Assembly (NCBI GenBank): GCA_903936775.1 | Contig: CAIZWU010000136.1 | Coordinates: 1 to 37,388 of the forward strand | Length of the DNA: 37,388 bases | Direction of reading: 5' to 3' | Origin: an uncultured bacterium | GTDB lineage: Bacteria; Verrucomicrobiota; Verrucomicrobiia; Verrucomicrobiales; V1-33 | Shown: in pieces, positions 24,140-33,184 of the stretch | Position numbering within the stretch: the stretch's first letter is position 1 | Layout: the number at the start of each line of letters is the position of its first letter | Program-made: the position numbers and the translations under genes | Notes under the pieces: generated by a model | Database searches by the model: none | What the model saw: only the letters and a program-made list of their open reading frames with translations | What the model was told of the DNA's origin: nothing

Positions 24140-24853
24140 ATGAAACGTCTCGCCCTCCCTCTGCTGCTGCTGCTCACCCTCGGCCTTATCGCCGCCGACC
24201 GGCCCGGGCTTCCGCAGGCCCACACCGACCGGAAGATCGAAGGCTGGACCATCCGCGTGGACGACCGGCTGCTGAAAAATGAAGCCGCCGCCCAGGGGGA
24301 TCGCGCGCTGCAGCTGCTCAACGCGCGCCTCACCGCCATCACCATGGTGGTGCCGGAGCCTGCCCTGACCAAACTGCGCACCATCACCATTCAACTCGAC
24401 CTTGACTACGCCGACCTGAAGCCCATGCAATACCACCCTGGAGCGGACTGGCTCCGGGGCAACGGCTACCACGAATCCCTCGCCAAGTGCGTCCACATTC
24501 CCGCCGTTGAGGGGTTCCTTTCCCCCTTTGAAAACCACCGCATGCCCTGGGTCGTACTGCACGAACTGGCCCATGCCTATCACGACCAGATCCTCGGCTT
24601 CGACCACCCCGGCATCGTCGCCGCCTGGAAAAAATTCCGCGGCGGCAGGAAATATACCTCCGTCCTCACCAGCTACGGCCCCCTGCGCGAACACTACGGC
24701 CTGACCAACGAAAAGGAGTTCTTCGCCGAAATGACCGAAACCTACTTCGGCTCCAACGATTTCCATCCTTTCGTGGCCGGCCAACTGAAAATGGAGGAAC
24801 CCGAAATCTTCGCCCTGATGGCGGAAATCTGGGGCCCCCTGCCCGACAAATAA
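24140..24853 (+). CDS. secreted zinc-metallopeptidase-like protein (HExxH, anthrax lethal factor-like fold)
   Basis: A 237-residue protein with a signal peptide (about 1-19). The zinc-binding helix H-E-L-A-H is at 141-145, and a downstream glutamate in F-F-A-E-M-T-E-T-Y-F (E197 region) is placed as a third ligand, a gluzincin-like arrangement. The pattern H-E-L-A-H-A-Y-H-D and E-x-x-E-F-F-A-E recalls the anthrax lethal factor-type and basic secretory protein-like peptidase folds; the exact family is uncertain. It begins 10 bases after the ThuA/propeller stop, so it is probably the last gene of that operon. It might process a protein or peptide partner of the pathway, but no substrate is apparent. 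Confidence 0.75.
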   Translation: MKRLALPLLLLLTLGLIAADRPGLPQAHTDRKIEGWTIRVDDRLLKNEAAAQGDRALQLLNARLTAITMVVPEPALTKLRTITIQLDLDYADLKPMQYHPGADWLRGNGYHESLAKCVHIPAVEGFLSPFENHRMPWVVLHELAHAYHDQILGFDHPGIVAAWKKFRGGRKYTSVLTSYGPLREHYGLTNEKEFFAEMTETYFGSNDFHPFVAGQLKMEEPEIFALMAEIWGPLPDK

Positions 24854-25357
24854 TCCTGAATGGGAAAATGAATATTGGCGCTGAGAGCTAAAAAGGGCCC
24901 CCTCACGTCCCGATCGTCGCCGCCAACGCCCAGTCCGGCAAGGAAGGCCTCTTCCACGGCAGACCCGCCGCCAGAGGCTTGTATAATGTGGCCAATGACC
25001 GCATCAGGATTCTCTTCTTTTGCAGCAAGCTCGACCTGAGTGGCTCAACAGCCAGCCTGACATACTCATGCAGCAACCACTAAATCCGGGGAAATCCCTG
25101 TGCGAGGCCACGGCCACGGACTCCACCTTCCGGGCGTGCCCGACCCCAGCGGCCAACCACAGCGGCATGATGCGGCCTATCACAAATTGAATCAGATTCC
25201 CGGGAATCAGGATCTGGCCACCCTGATCCAGCCCTTACCGCACCACCCCGAACGGGGCCCCCTGAAGACGGTCCGCGCCGCACGGTGTATGCTCGACACG
25301 CCGGGGCCAAACTTGTAAACCGGTGCTGAAATCATCGTTCCGAACCCAACTATCCCC
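24854..25357. other. intergenic region containing a gene relic
   Basis: About 500 bases without an intact gene. The only recognised content is a 35-codon in-frame relic of the ThuA/propeller gene 3' end (25100-25204). The rest (24854-25099 and 25205-25357) shows no recognisable coding, terminator or repeat, and must include the promoter of the CotH gene. Confidence 0.6.
25100..25204 (+). pseudogene. relic of the 3' end of a ThuA/propeller gene
   Basis: Thirty-five codons align without a gap to the last 35 residues of the 21673-24129 protein, with 25 identical residues, including V-R-G-H, L-H-L-P-G-V, S-G-Q-P, H-D-A-A-Y and L-N-x-I-P. The real gene stops right after this point, whereas the relic frame runs on to 25318 in unrelated sequence. 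No homology is visible before the V-R-G-H codons. Codon choice differs (more A/T in third positions), so the event is not recent. Confidence 0.7.
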
Positions 25358-28300
25358 ATGCGAGCGTCCCCCTCCCCTCCTGGTTGCCCCCCCCTTTCCC
25401 TGCGCCCCCCCCTGACCGGTTGTTTTCCCACCGGCGGGCTTGCGGCACGTGGGCCGGGGGCCCTTGCCAGGCATGCCGCCGTGCTGCTGTGGCTCGTGAC
25501 GGGTGTCGACGCCCATGCCGGCCTCGTCGCTTACTGGCCCTTCAACGACGCGGCCACTCTTGCTAATGATGCGGCCGGCGGAAGCACCCTTTCCGCCACC
25601 GGTGCCACCTATTCCGCCACCGGCAAAAGCGGCGGCGGCCTCGCGCTCAATGGAAGCAGCCAATTCCTATCCGGCAATGTCACCAACCTTCCCACCGGCA
25701 ACAGCGCCTACACCCAGTCCGCCTGGATCAAGCCTGCCGTCCTTGGGGCCCGGGGCATCGTCGGTTGGGGGAACTATGGCGCCTCCCGGCAGGTGAATGC
25801 CCTGCGCCTTGCCGACAGCGGCAATGCCTTCCGGCATTACTGGTGGGGGGCCGACCTCGACACCCCGGTACTCGCCACCAATTTCATCAACGGCAGCTGG
25901 CACCACGTGGCCACCACCTACGACGGCACCACCCGCCGCATCTACCTCAACGGCACCCAGGTTGCCCAGGACACCCCCGGCGCCAATGGAGCCACGTCGG
26001 CGAACTTCCGCATAGGAAGTACCAACAACGGCGAATTTTTCAACGGGACCCTCGACGATATCGCCATATACAACAACGCCCTCTCCGCTGCCGAAGTGCA
26101 GGCCCTGGCCTCTGGGACCTCCCCGCTCAGCGGGCCCATCATCACCAGCTTCACCTCAAATCAAAGCACGGCATGGGAAGGCGATGCCGTGTCCTTGACC
26201 TGGAATATCAACACGGCGCCGGTGACCGGAACTTTCAGTTATGAAATCAAGCTTGGCGCCACCACGCTCAGCACGGGCACCGCCGCCACCGGCACCTTCA
26301 ACACCACCGTACCCGACCTCACCGGCACCGCCCAAACTGTCACCTGGACGCTGCGCGCCATCGAGACCGGCGGCAATGCCGCAACCACCACTGCCACCGC
26401 AAGTCTCTCCGCCGATCCCGGCATTCCCACCGCTACCGGCCAATCCGGACTCACCACCGCATCCGGCCTGCCGCTCGCCATCACCCTCTCCGGAACCGAT
26501 CCTAATAACGCCCCCCTGACTTATCTCATCGTCACTCCTCCAGTCCATGGCTCGCTCTCTGCCGGAACCGGAGCCAGCCGCACCTACACCCCAACCGCCG
26601 GCGTCTACGGGCCTGACCAATTCACCTTCAAGGTCAGCGACGGCAAGTATGAGTCTGCTCCGGCCACCGTCCGGCTCTCTGTTCCCACGCCGCCCCTCGC
26701 CCCGTCGGATATCCTTTTGGCGGATACCACCATCCGGCCCGACCAGCCAGCGGGCGATTTTATCACGACCCTCTCCAGCCCGGACTCCAATGCCGGTGAA
26801 GCCCACACCTTCACCCTCGTGCCCGGGGCCGGGAGTGAGGAAAACGCCCGTTTCACCCTCTCCGGAAACCAACTGCTCACCGCGATCCCATTCGCCCCCC
26901 TCACCGGACAGCCGCAGCGCATCCGCCTGCGCTCCACCGATTCCGCCGGGCTCTGGATCGAGCGCACTTTCATCCTCAACGTCACTCCGAAAACACGTGG
27001 CCTGGTCATCAACGAGATCCATTACAACGGCGTCAACAACACCCTCCGGAACTCCTTCATCGAACTTTACAACGATGGTCCCACCTCCACCGACCTCTCC
27101 GGTTGGCGTCTCTCCGGCGGGGTGGATTATCTTTTTCCCGCCGGCACCACCCTCGCTCCGGAGGCCTACCTGATTGTTGCGGAAGATCCCGCCACCATCC
27201 TCAACACTTGGGGAAAAACCGCCCTCGGCCCCTGGAATGAAGCGACCATCCTCTACCCTGACGGTTCCAAGGAAAGCAACGGATTGTCCAACGATGGATC
27301 CACCATCCGTCTGCGCAACCCTGCCAACAATATCGTCGCTGAAGTGGATTACGGCAATCACTCCCCCTGGCCATCCGAAGGGAATGGCGAAGGTTATTCC
27401 ATCGAGTTGAAACACCCCGGCCTCGACGCCAGCCACGGCAGCAATTGGTCCGCCGCCAAACCCCCGGTCACTCCCACACTCGTTCCCCCCGCCAGCAGCG
27501 GCTGGAAGTATTTCAAAGGCACCACCCCGCCCGCCACCACCTGGAAAGCCCGCACCGGAGCCGACCTTGCCAATTGGCTCGACGGCACCACCACCGTGGG
27601 CAATCCCACCACGCCCTATTTCGGATTCGGCTATGCGGACAATGACGACGCCGTGCTCCTGCCTGACATGCAGCGCACCGTCACCGCGCCGGTGCCCAAC
27701 GGATATCAGGCAGTCTACTTCCGTCATGAGTTCACCCTCGCCGCCGGACAAATCCCCGCCGCGCTCGCGCTCCGTGTTTACATCGACGACGGCTGCATCA
27801 TCTATCTGAATGGCGTGGAAATCCCGCTGCGGTTCTATGCCAGCGCCGGCACTCCCACCCAGGCGGCTGGTTCAGCCACCATCAGCGGCGTCAGCTTCAC
27901 CGCCCACGAGGCCTCACCCAATAACTGGGACAGCTACACCATCACCAATCTCACGCCCTACAGCCTCACCGCCGGAACCAACGTCATCGCGATCCTTGCC
28001 GCCAACAACACCATCTCCTCAGACGATTTCTCCTTCAATCTGGAGCTCAAACACGGGACCGGAGGCCCTGACAAGGCCTCCCCCGGAGCCCTCAATATTG
28101 CCTATACTGCCACCGCCGCCCCCGCCATCCGGAAGGTGCAGCACAGCCCGGTTTCGCCCACCAGCCTCGACCCGATCGTCATCACCGCCCGCATCACCGA
28201 CCCTCAGGGGGTCGCTTCCGCATCCCTGACGTGGCAAACCAATGCCGCCGGAGCCTACCTCCCAGCCACCCTGCCAAAAGCCATCTCCGGAGGTAATTTT

Positions 28301-31237
28301 GTAAACCTTTCCACCGCCCCCGCGCCCAATCCCGCCTTCGAAGATCCCGCCAACTGGAGCACCGCCAGCATGAATGACAGTGGCCTCGGTGACGACCTGC
28401 TGGGCGGCGATGGCATCTGGACCGCCACCATCCCTCCCCAAGCCCACCGCACCCTCGTCCGTTACCGCATCACCACCAGTGACAACGGCGGCAGCGCGGC
28501 CCGCATCCCCTACCCCGGCGATCCCTCCCTGAACTTCGCCTGCTTCGTTTACAATGGTGTCCCAGCCTATGAAGGCACCAGTGCCGCCGATCTGCAGACG
28601 GTTCCCGTCTATCACTTCCTCACCCGGAAGGCCGACTATGATCAATGCGTGGCCTACGATGCCAATGCCGGCAGCCGCCTCGCGGCCGGCCCCAGCTGGT
28701 CCTATGAAAACTGGGAGGCCTGTTTTGTCTGCAATGGCGTAGTGTATGACCACCTCCCCTATCGCCTAAAGGGAGCCAATGGCCGTTACACCGCCTCCGG
28801 CACCGGCGGCGCAGGCAATGCCAAGCGCGCCTTCAAATTTCTCTTCCACAAAGGCTATGAATTTGCCGCTCTCGACGAAAAGGGCCAGCCCTACCCCGAA
28901 GCCTGGTCCACCATGATCACGGAGAATCTCTGGGAAAACCGGGCCAGCTACACCTTCTCCCTCAATGAGCACCTGAATTCCCATGTCTTCAATCAACTGG
29001 GGGTTCCGGCCCCTGCCGGACACTGGGCCCACTTCCGCACCATCATGCAGGCCGCGGAACAGCCCGACAAATGGCGCGGCGACTTCTGGGGCCTGATGTG
29101 GGTGCATCAAGACTACGACAATAATTTCCTCAAAGCCCACAACCTGAAAAAGGGCAATCTCTACAAACTCACCCGCGACGGCACCGCCGGCCTCGCCCAG
29201 TTCCGCTATCAATCCACCTTCGGACCCACCACTGGCTCCGACCACGACGAACTCCTCAACAACCTCAAAGGCACCAGCAGCCCGGCTTACATCACCGGCC
29301 GGGTCAATCTCGACCTCTGGGCACGCTATCACGCGTTCTGCGAGGCCATCCGCCACTACGACTACTGGCCCAATGGCGACAATAATGCCGGATGGTATTT
29401 CTATCCCAACTACAACACCGCCAATGGCAATAAGGGAGTCCTCTGGTATCTTCCCAACGACCTTGATGCCACCTGGGGCCCCACCTGGAACAACGGTCAC
29501 GATCTCGTCCACAACGCCCTGTTCAACGACAGCGCCAGTTCCGGCGGGGATACCAGCACCAACCCCACGCTCTGGCCCCACTACTTCAACCAAGTCCGTG
29601 AAATCCGTGCCCTTGTCTGGCAGCCGGATCAGATCAATCCCCTGATTGATCAATTTGCGGCCATCCTCCGGCCCTTGGTGAATGCCGAGTTCAAACGCTG
29701 GGTCGGTGGCCCCGCCGACGCCGGAAACTTCACCGGCTTGAACGGTCCCGGCGACACGGCGCTCAATTCAGTGGGGCAAACCGCCCTCAATCTTTATGTC
29801 GCGGGCATGAAGGATTTCGCCTTCGATGCCAATGGGGGTGGCAGCACCTGGCCGGGGGCCAATGTCGGAGCCGGAGGCCGCGCCGCATGGCTGGATCAGC
29901 TGGGCAACAGCCTCGGGGAAAACGCGACCAAATACCCCGCCACGCCCGCGATCACTTTCTCCGGAGCGACCGGCCATCCCCTCAATGATCTGCGCTTCAC
30001 CACCTCCGCCTTCAATGATCCCCAGGGAGCCGGCACTTTCTCTGCCATCCAATGGCGCATCGCCGAGGTCAATTCCACCGCCACCTGGCTCCCCTCCGAG
30101 CCCCGCCTCCTCGAAGTCGCCGCCAGCCACGACAGCGGCCCTCTCGCGACCTTTGGTGCCGAATACAAATACCCGGCCACCGCCTGTATCCCCGGCCACC
30201 GCTACCGCGCCCGCGTCCGGATGAAGGACAACACCGGCCGCTGGAGTTATTGGAGCCCCGCCGTCGAATTCACTGCCGGCAGCTTCGACCCCTCCGCCTA
30301 CACCGCGCAGCTGGTCATCAGCGAAATCATGTATCACGCCGCGCCCCCCACTGCGGCTGAACGCACCATCGCCGCCGCGCTGGTCCCGGCCCAGGCATGG
30401 AACGACGACTCCTTCGATTACGTCGAGTTGCGCAATACCGGGACAACCCCGCTCAACCTGACCGGGCTTCAATTCACCAGCGGCTTCGATTTCGCCTTCG
30501 CCGACGGAACCATGCTTTCCCCGGGAGCCAGCCTTCTTGTGGTGCAAAACGCCGACGCCTTCACCGCCCGTTACGGTTCCGGCAAACCCGTCGCCGGTTC
30601 CTGGCCTGCCAATGACCGGCTCAGCAACAACACCGAAACCATCACCCTGCAATTCGGCCTCGTCACCCCACCCATCTTTTCCATCACTTATAATGACGAC
30701 CCCGCCCTCAACTGGCCCACCGCAGCCGACGGCTTGGGCTTCAGTCTGGTGAGAATCCAGCCCGAAGATTCCACCCGCGATGCCAATCTCGGTGTCAACT
30801 GGCGCAGCAGTCTTACTATTACGGGAAACCCCGGCAGCGATGACCGGGTCAGCTACGCGGCCTGGCTGGGGGGCAGCCCCGAAGGCGACCCCGACCATGA
30901 TAACCTGCCAAATCTCATCGAATATGCCCTTGGCGGCGATGCGCTCGCTGATTCATCCGCCATCACCCCCATTGCCGCTTGGCAGAACCTCATCGTAGAG
31001 GGAATTCCCGGCACCTATGCCACCCTCAGCTTCCGCCGCAGCAATGCCCACGAGGATTTCAGCCAGCGGGTCGAATTCTCCAGCGACCTCCAGACGTGGC
31101 CCTTTGCCGGCATTCAGGTTTCCGCCACCGACCTCGGCGACGGCTCCCGCCACGAGGTCTGGCGCATGCCCACCCCAGCGCTGCCTGCGGCATCCGGCTC
31201 CCGGATTTACGGCCGCCTCCGTATCACCCGGCCGTGA
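25358..31237 (+). CDS. giant secreted protein: LamG-like, Ig/cadherin-like, lamin-tail, CotH kinase-like, lamin-tail
   Basis: A 1959-residue exported protein. The N-terminus has a long proline-rich lead before a hydrophobic segment (about 38-50), so a start nearer the signal peptide is possible. Domain order: LamG/concanavalin-like (about 52-250, G-L-V-A-Y-W-P-F-N onward), Ig-like and cadherin-like repeats (about 255-450), lamin-tail domain at about 548-650 (L-V-I-N-E-I-H-Y-N-G), a beta domain, CotH kinase-like domain at about 1065-1450 (K-R-A-F-K-F, W-V-H-Q-D-Y-D-N-N-F-L, G-N-L-Y-K-L), a second lamin-tail at about 1650-1775 (L-V-I-S-E-I-M-Y-H) and the shared C-terminal module. CotH proteins phosphorylate secreted proteins in spore-formers (family knowledge); here it may act at the cell surface. 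No same-strand gene lies within 400 bases downstream. Confidence 0.88.
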   Translation: MRASPSPPGCPPLSLRPPLTGCFPTGGLAARGPGALARHAAVLLWLVTGVDAHAGLVAYWPFNDAATLANDAAGGSTLSATGATYSATGKSGGGLALNGSSQFLSGNVTNLPTGNSAYTQSAWIKPAVLGARGIVGWGNYGASRQVNALRLADSGNAFRHYWWGADLDTPVLATNFINGSWHHVATTYDGTTRRIYLNGTQVAQDTPGANGATSANFRIGSTNNGEFFNGTLDDIAIYNNALSAAEVQALASGTSPLSGPIITSFTSNQSTAWEGDAVSLTWNINTAPVTGTFSYEIKLGATTLSTGTAATGTFNTTVPDLTGTAQTVTWTLRAIETGGNAATTTATASLSADPGIPTATGQSGLTTASGLPLAITLSGTDPNNAPLTYLIVTPPVHGSLSAGTGASRTYTPTAGVYGPDQFTFKVSDGKYESAPATVRLSVPTPPLAPSDILLADTTIRPDQPAGDFITTLSSPDSNAGEAHTFTLVPGAGSEENARFTLSGNQLLTAIPFAPLTGQPQRIRLRSTDSAGLWIERTFILNVTPKTRGLVINEIHYNGVNNTLRNSFIELYNDGPTSTDLSGWRLSGGVDYLFPAGTTLAPEAYLIVAEDPATILNTWGKTALGPWNEATILYPDGSKESNGLSNDGSTIRLRNPANNIVAEVDYGNHSPWPSEGNGEGYSIELKHPGLDASHGSNWSAAKPPVTPTLVPPASSGWKYFKGTTPPATTWKARTGADLANWLDGTTTVGNPTTPYFGFGYADNDDAVLLPDMQRTVTAPVPNGYQAVYFRHEFTLAAGQIPAALALRVYIDDGCIIYLNGVEIPLRFYASAGTPTQAAGSATISGVSFTAHEASPNNWDSYTITNLTPYSLTAGTNVIAILAANNTISSDDFSFNLELKHGTGGPDKASPGALNIAYTATAAPAIRKVQHSPVSPTSLDPIVITARITDPQGVASASLTWQTNAAGAYLPATLPKAISGGNFVNLSTAPAPNPAFEDPANWSTASMNDSGLGDDLLGGDGIWTATIPPQAHRTLVRYRITTSDNGGSAARIPYPGDPSLNFACFVYNGVPAYEGTSAADLQTVPVYHFLTRKADYDQCVAYDANAGSRLAAGPSWSYENWEACFVCNGVVYDHLPYRLKGANGRYTASGTGGAGNAKRAFKFLFHKGYEFAALDEKGQPYPEAWSTMITENLWENRASYTFSLNEHLNSHVFNQLGVPAPAGHWAHFRTIMQAAEQPDKWRGDFWGLMWVHQDYDNNFLKAHNLKKGNLYKLTRDGTAGLAQFRYQSTFGPTTGSDHDELLNNLKGTSSPAYITGRVNLDLWARYHAFCEAIRHYDYWPNGDNNAGWYFYPNYNTANGNKGVLWYLPNDLDATWGPTWNNGHDLVHNALFNDSASSGGDTSTNPTLWPHYFNQVREIRALVWQPDQINPLIDQFAAILRPLVNAEFKRWVGGPADAGNFTGLNGPGDTALNSVGQTALNLYVAGMKDFAFDANGGGSTWPGANVGAGGRAAWLDQLGNSLGENATKYPATPAITFSGATGHPLNDLRFTTSAFNDPQGAGTFSAIQWRIAEVNSTATWLPSEPRLLEVAASHDSGPLATFGAEYKYPATACIPGHRYRARVRMKDNTGRWSYWSPAVEFTAGSFDPSAYTAQLVISEIMYHAAPPTAAERTIAAALVPAQAWNDDSFDYVELRNTGTTPLNLTGLQFTSGFDFAFADGTMLSPGASLLVVQNADAFTARYGSGKPVAGSWPANDRLSNNTETITLQFGLVTPPIFSITYNDDPALNWPTAADGLGFSLVRIQPEDSTRDANLGVNWRSSLTITGNPGSDDRVSYAAWLGGSPEGDPDHDNLPNLIEYALGGDALADSSAITPIAAWQNLIVEGIPGTYATLSFRRSNAHEDFSQRVEFSSDLQTWPFAGIQVSATDLGDGSRHEVWRMPTPALPAASGSRIYGRLRITRP
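30887..31234 (+). other. shared C-terminal module, copy in the CotH protein
   Basis: It opens with D-P-D-H-D-N-L-P-N-L-I-E-Y-A-L-G, then L-S-F-R-R, R-V-E-F-S-S-D-L-Q-T-W, and ends G-R-L-R-I-T-R-P exactly at the C-terminus, in the same order as the subtilase copy. Confidence 0.6.
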
Positions 31238-31656
31238 CGAGCGCGCCCCGGCAATCACAAGGAGGACCGCCCGCCCGAACATCGACCCGGTCTGACTTTC
31301 ACCCTCCCAGGCGGAAGCGCACTGAAATCATGTTTCCCGACTTTCCCATCCTGCTTAGTAGTCTGGATTTTCGAATGAACCGGTCTGATTGACCATTCCA
31401 TTTCCTCCATGTTTAAATCCCGAAATATTCAGGACCCAGCGGCGATGCCGACCCCTAAGATTTTACAATTTACGAGATTCATCCTTGATATTCCTCTAAA
31501 ATTGACGATAAAAGAGACAGGCATTGAGTTAATTTACAAAAAAATGATCTTCTTGGCTAAATGTCCTTGATTTGTAGGCCTCTGATAGACTATAGTAATT
31601 ATAATCACTTAATTTTCCGCACTCGCCAGAGTTCAGCACCAACCGCCATACCACTT
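31238..31656. other. intergenic region before the MarR gene
   Basis: 419 bases with no credible gene. GC drops sharply from about 31400, the AT-rich part carrying the likely marR promoter and paired palindromes. ACCGGTCTGA-type decamers occur near 31290 and 31380. No terminator hairpin for the CotH gene was seen. Confidence 0.55.
31567..31605 (+). promoter_or_regulatory. likely promoter and operator of the MarR-family gene
   Basis: TTGATT (31567-31572) and TATAGT (31591-31596), 18 bases apart, fit a sigma-70 promoter. Two perfect 8-base palindromes, ACTATAGT (31589-31596) and ATTATAAT (31598-31605), sit over and just after the -10, as expected of an autorepressor site. Confidence 0.45.
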
Positions 31657-32115
31657 ATGCAAACTGTAAAAGAAGAAGACACGCTCATCCGCAAGGATGC
31701 CGGACGACTGGCGGACTTCATCATGTTCACCCAACGCTCGTTCCTGCTGAACTTGTCCAAGGAACTGAACAAAGGGAACGTCTCCTTCGCCCAGTTTTTC
31801 CTCCTTGGCTACCTCGCCAACGAGAACTACCTCACGATGACCGACATTTCCAAAAAAATGGGGCATAGCACTGCGGCGGCCACCGGCCTCGTGGATCGGC
31901 TGGAAAAGTTGGGCTACGTCCAGCGACTCCACGCCACCGAAGACCGCCGGAAGGTCATGGTTCAGATCACCCGCAAAGGCATCGACCTCGTCGACCGCAT
32001 GCGCGAAGACATCACCGGCAGTCTCGTTGACCTCATGAGCGATCTCGACAAGGACGAACAGGCGGCCCTCCTCAACAGCTACGGCAAGCTCTCCACCTTC
32101 GTCCGCTCCAACTAA
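31657..32115 (+). CDS. MarR-family transcriptional regulator
   Basis: From the ATG at 31657 it is 152 residues. It has a typical MarR layout: N-terminal dimer helices (about 10-40), a winged helix-turn-helix (about 45-107) with L-T-M-T-D-I-S-K-K-M-G, recognition helix S-T-A-A-A-T-G-L-V-D-R-L-E-K-L-G-Y-V, the wing D-R-R-K-V-M-V-Q-I-T, and a C-terminal helix completing the dimer interface. An in-frame start at 31561 would put the protein start ahead of the promoter-like elements, so the later ATG is preferred. It stands alone between an AT-rich leader and a strong terminator, so a target cannot be read from neighbours. Autoregulation is likely from the palindromes upstream. The ligand is unknown. 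Confidence 0.9.
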   Translation: MQTVKEEDTLIRKDAGRLADFIMFTQRSFLLNLSKELNKGNVSFAQFFLLGYLANENYLTMTDISKKMGHSTAAATGLVDRLEKLGYVQRLHATEDRRKVMVQITRKGIDLVDRMREDITGSLVDLMSDLDKDEQAALLNSYGKLSTFVRSN

Positions 32116-32144
32116 GCGCACCCGGAAAGCCATCTCCCCAAAAA

Positions 32145-32177
32145 CCGGACCCTGCCCCGCGCACGGTCCGGTTTTTT
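32145..32177 (+). terminator. rho-independent terminator after the MarR-family gene
   Basis: Stem CCGGACC (32145-32151) with GGTCCGG (32165-32171) and a 13-base loop, followed by six T (32172-32177), 30 bases after the stop. Confidence 0.85.
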
Positions 32178-32316
32178 CGTTCCAACCCGTTCATTCCACC
32201 CCCTCCCCCGGCTCCTTTCTCAAAACAAATCTGTCACACATCCAGCGTGCAACTGCCTCAATATTGTATCACACGGAAACTTGCGGTCCAATCCGCCTAC
32301 TGTCATTGGGTCGCGC

Positions 32317-33114
32317 ATGAAGCTGCCTATCCCCGGTCCTCAGATTAGCCCTCCCCGGCCGTCGGGACAGACTTACTCCCCTCAACCATCCATCCAGAGC
32401 GCCCTCGAGATGGAAATCCCTGCCGATCGGATTGCCCGGAAGATCAATGAAATGATCGAGGCGACCCGTGAAACTTCCAGTGGAAGCGTAGAAAGTGACT
32501 GGACGACCGTGGAAGCCGGTCTCCGGCTGTATCTGGAATTTACGAAACGCCCGATGCCCCCTGGAATCTCCCTGCCGGAGACGTCTTCCGGTACCCCGGC
32601 TGTTCCCAGCCCAGTAGAATGGCAGGGGAAACCCAACCGCCAGAAACAACCACTGCCCCGTCAAAATGAGGATGCAGGCACTCTAAGAAACTTCATGATT
32701 TATAGCCCGCCGGCCTTGGCGGATGAAGCATCGGGTTGGGAAAAAGAAGGGACCGAATTCAGTATCCAAGGCTGGCAGCGCAGGCCGCCTACTCCGGATC
32801 CGGTGGCTCCCTCCGGGCCTGCTCAAGTGAACCGCAGTGCGCCATGGCTGAGTATGCTCTGTGCTCTTATCACGATCTCTGGTCTGGTAATCGGCGTTAC
32901 TTTTCTCTCATCAAAACCGAATTTGGGCCAGGGGGATCATCAAGCCCCTCTGCAGATTGTGGGAAGCAGCGAAGTTTTGTCGCCAGAGATGACCGCTCCA
33001 GCAGCCGCCAGGAACGCTTCGGTCCCATCGAATGCAACGCCTGGCGGATGGGCCAACCGGAAGCAATACGATGAATGGACCCCAAAATTCGAGGCATCGC
33101 TCAACGAAGAATAG
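32317..33114 (+). CDS. unknown single-pass membrane protein
   Basis: From the ATG at 32317 it is 265 residues; the frame is open to a TTG at 32281. The N-terminal 175 residues are soluble and presumably cytoplasmic, proline-rich at both ends with a helical centre (about 28-77, R-I-A-R-K-I-N-E-M-I-E-A and V-E-A-G-L-R-L-Y-L-E-F). One transmembrane helix lies at about 176-198, followed by a 65-residue polar outer tail ending in K-Q-Y-D-E-W. There is no family I recognise. The layout, with a large inner part and a small outer part, suits a membrane-tethered scaffold or regulator. It is followed by a convergent gene 70 bases away. GC and codon use are slightly lower than in its neighbours. Confidence 0.7.
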   Translation: MKLPIPGPQISPPRPSGQTYSPQPSIQSALEMEIPADRIARKINEMIEATRETSSGSVESDWTTVEAGLRLYLEFTKRPMPPGISLPETSSGTPAVPSPVEWQGKPNRQKQPLPRQNEDAGTLRNFMIYSPPALADEASGWEKEGTEFSIQGWQRRPPTPDPVAPSGPAQVNRSAPWLSMLCALITISGLVIGVTFLSSKPNLGQGDHQAPLQIVGSSEVLSPEMTAPAAARNASVPSNATPGGWANRKQYDEWTPKFEASLNEE

Positions 33115-33184
33115 GAACCCGGATCAAACTGCCCGTGATTTCCCATGCCCTTGACTGAAGTGCCGGCTTATCCGCCGAAAAATC

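Noticed and set aside
26156..27751. A 531-codon minus-strand frame opposite the CotH gene
   Set aside because: The product is a Gly/Val/Glu-rich low-complexity chain, and the plus strand encodes recognisable Ig-like and lamin-tail domains over the same bases.
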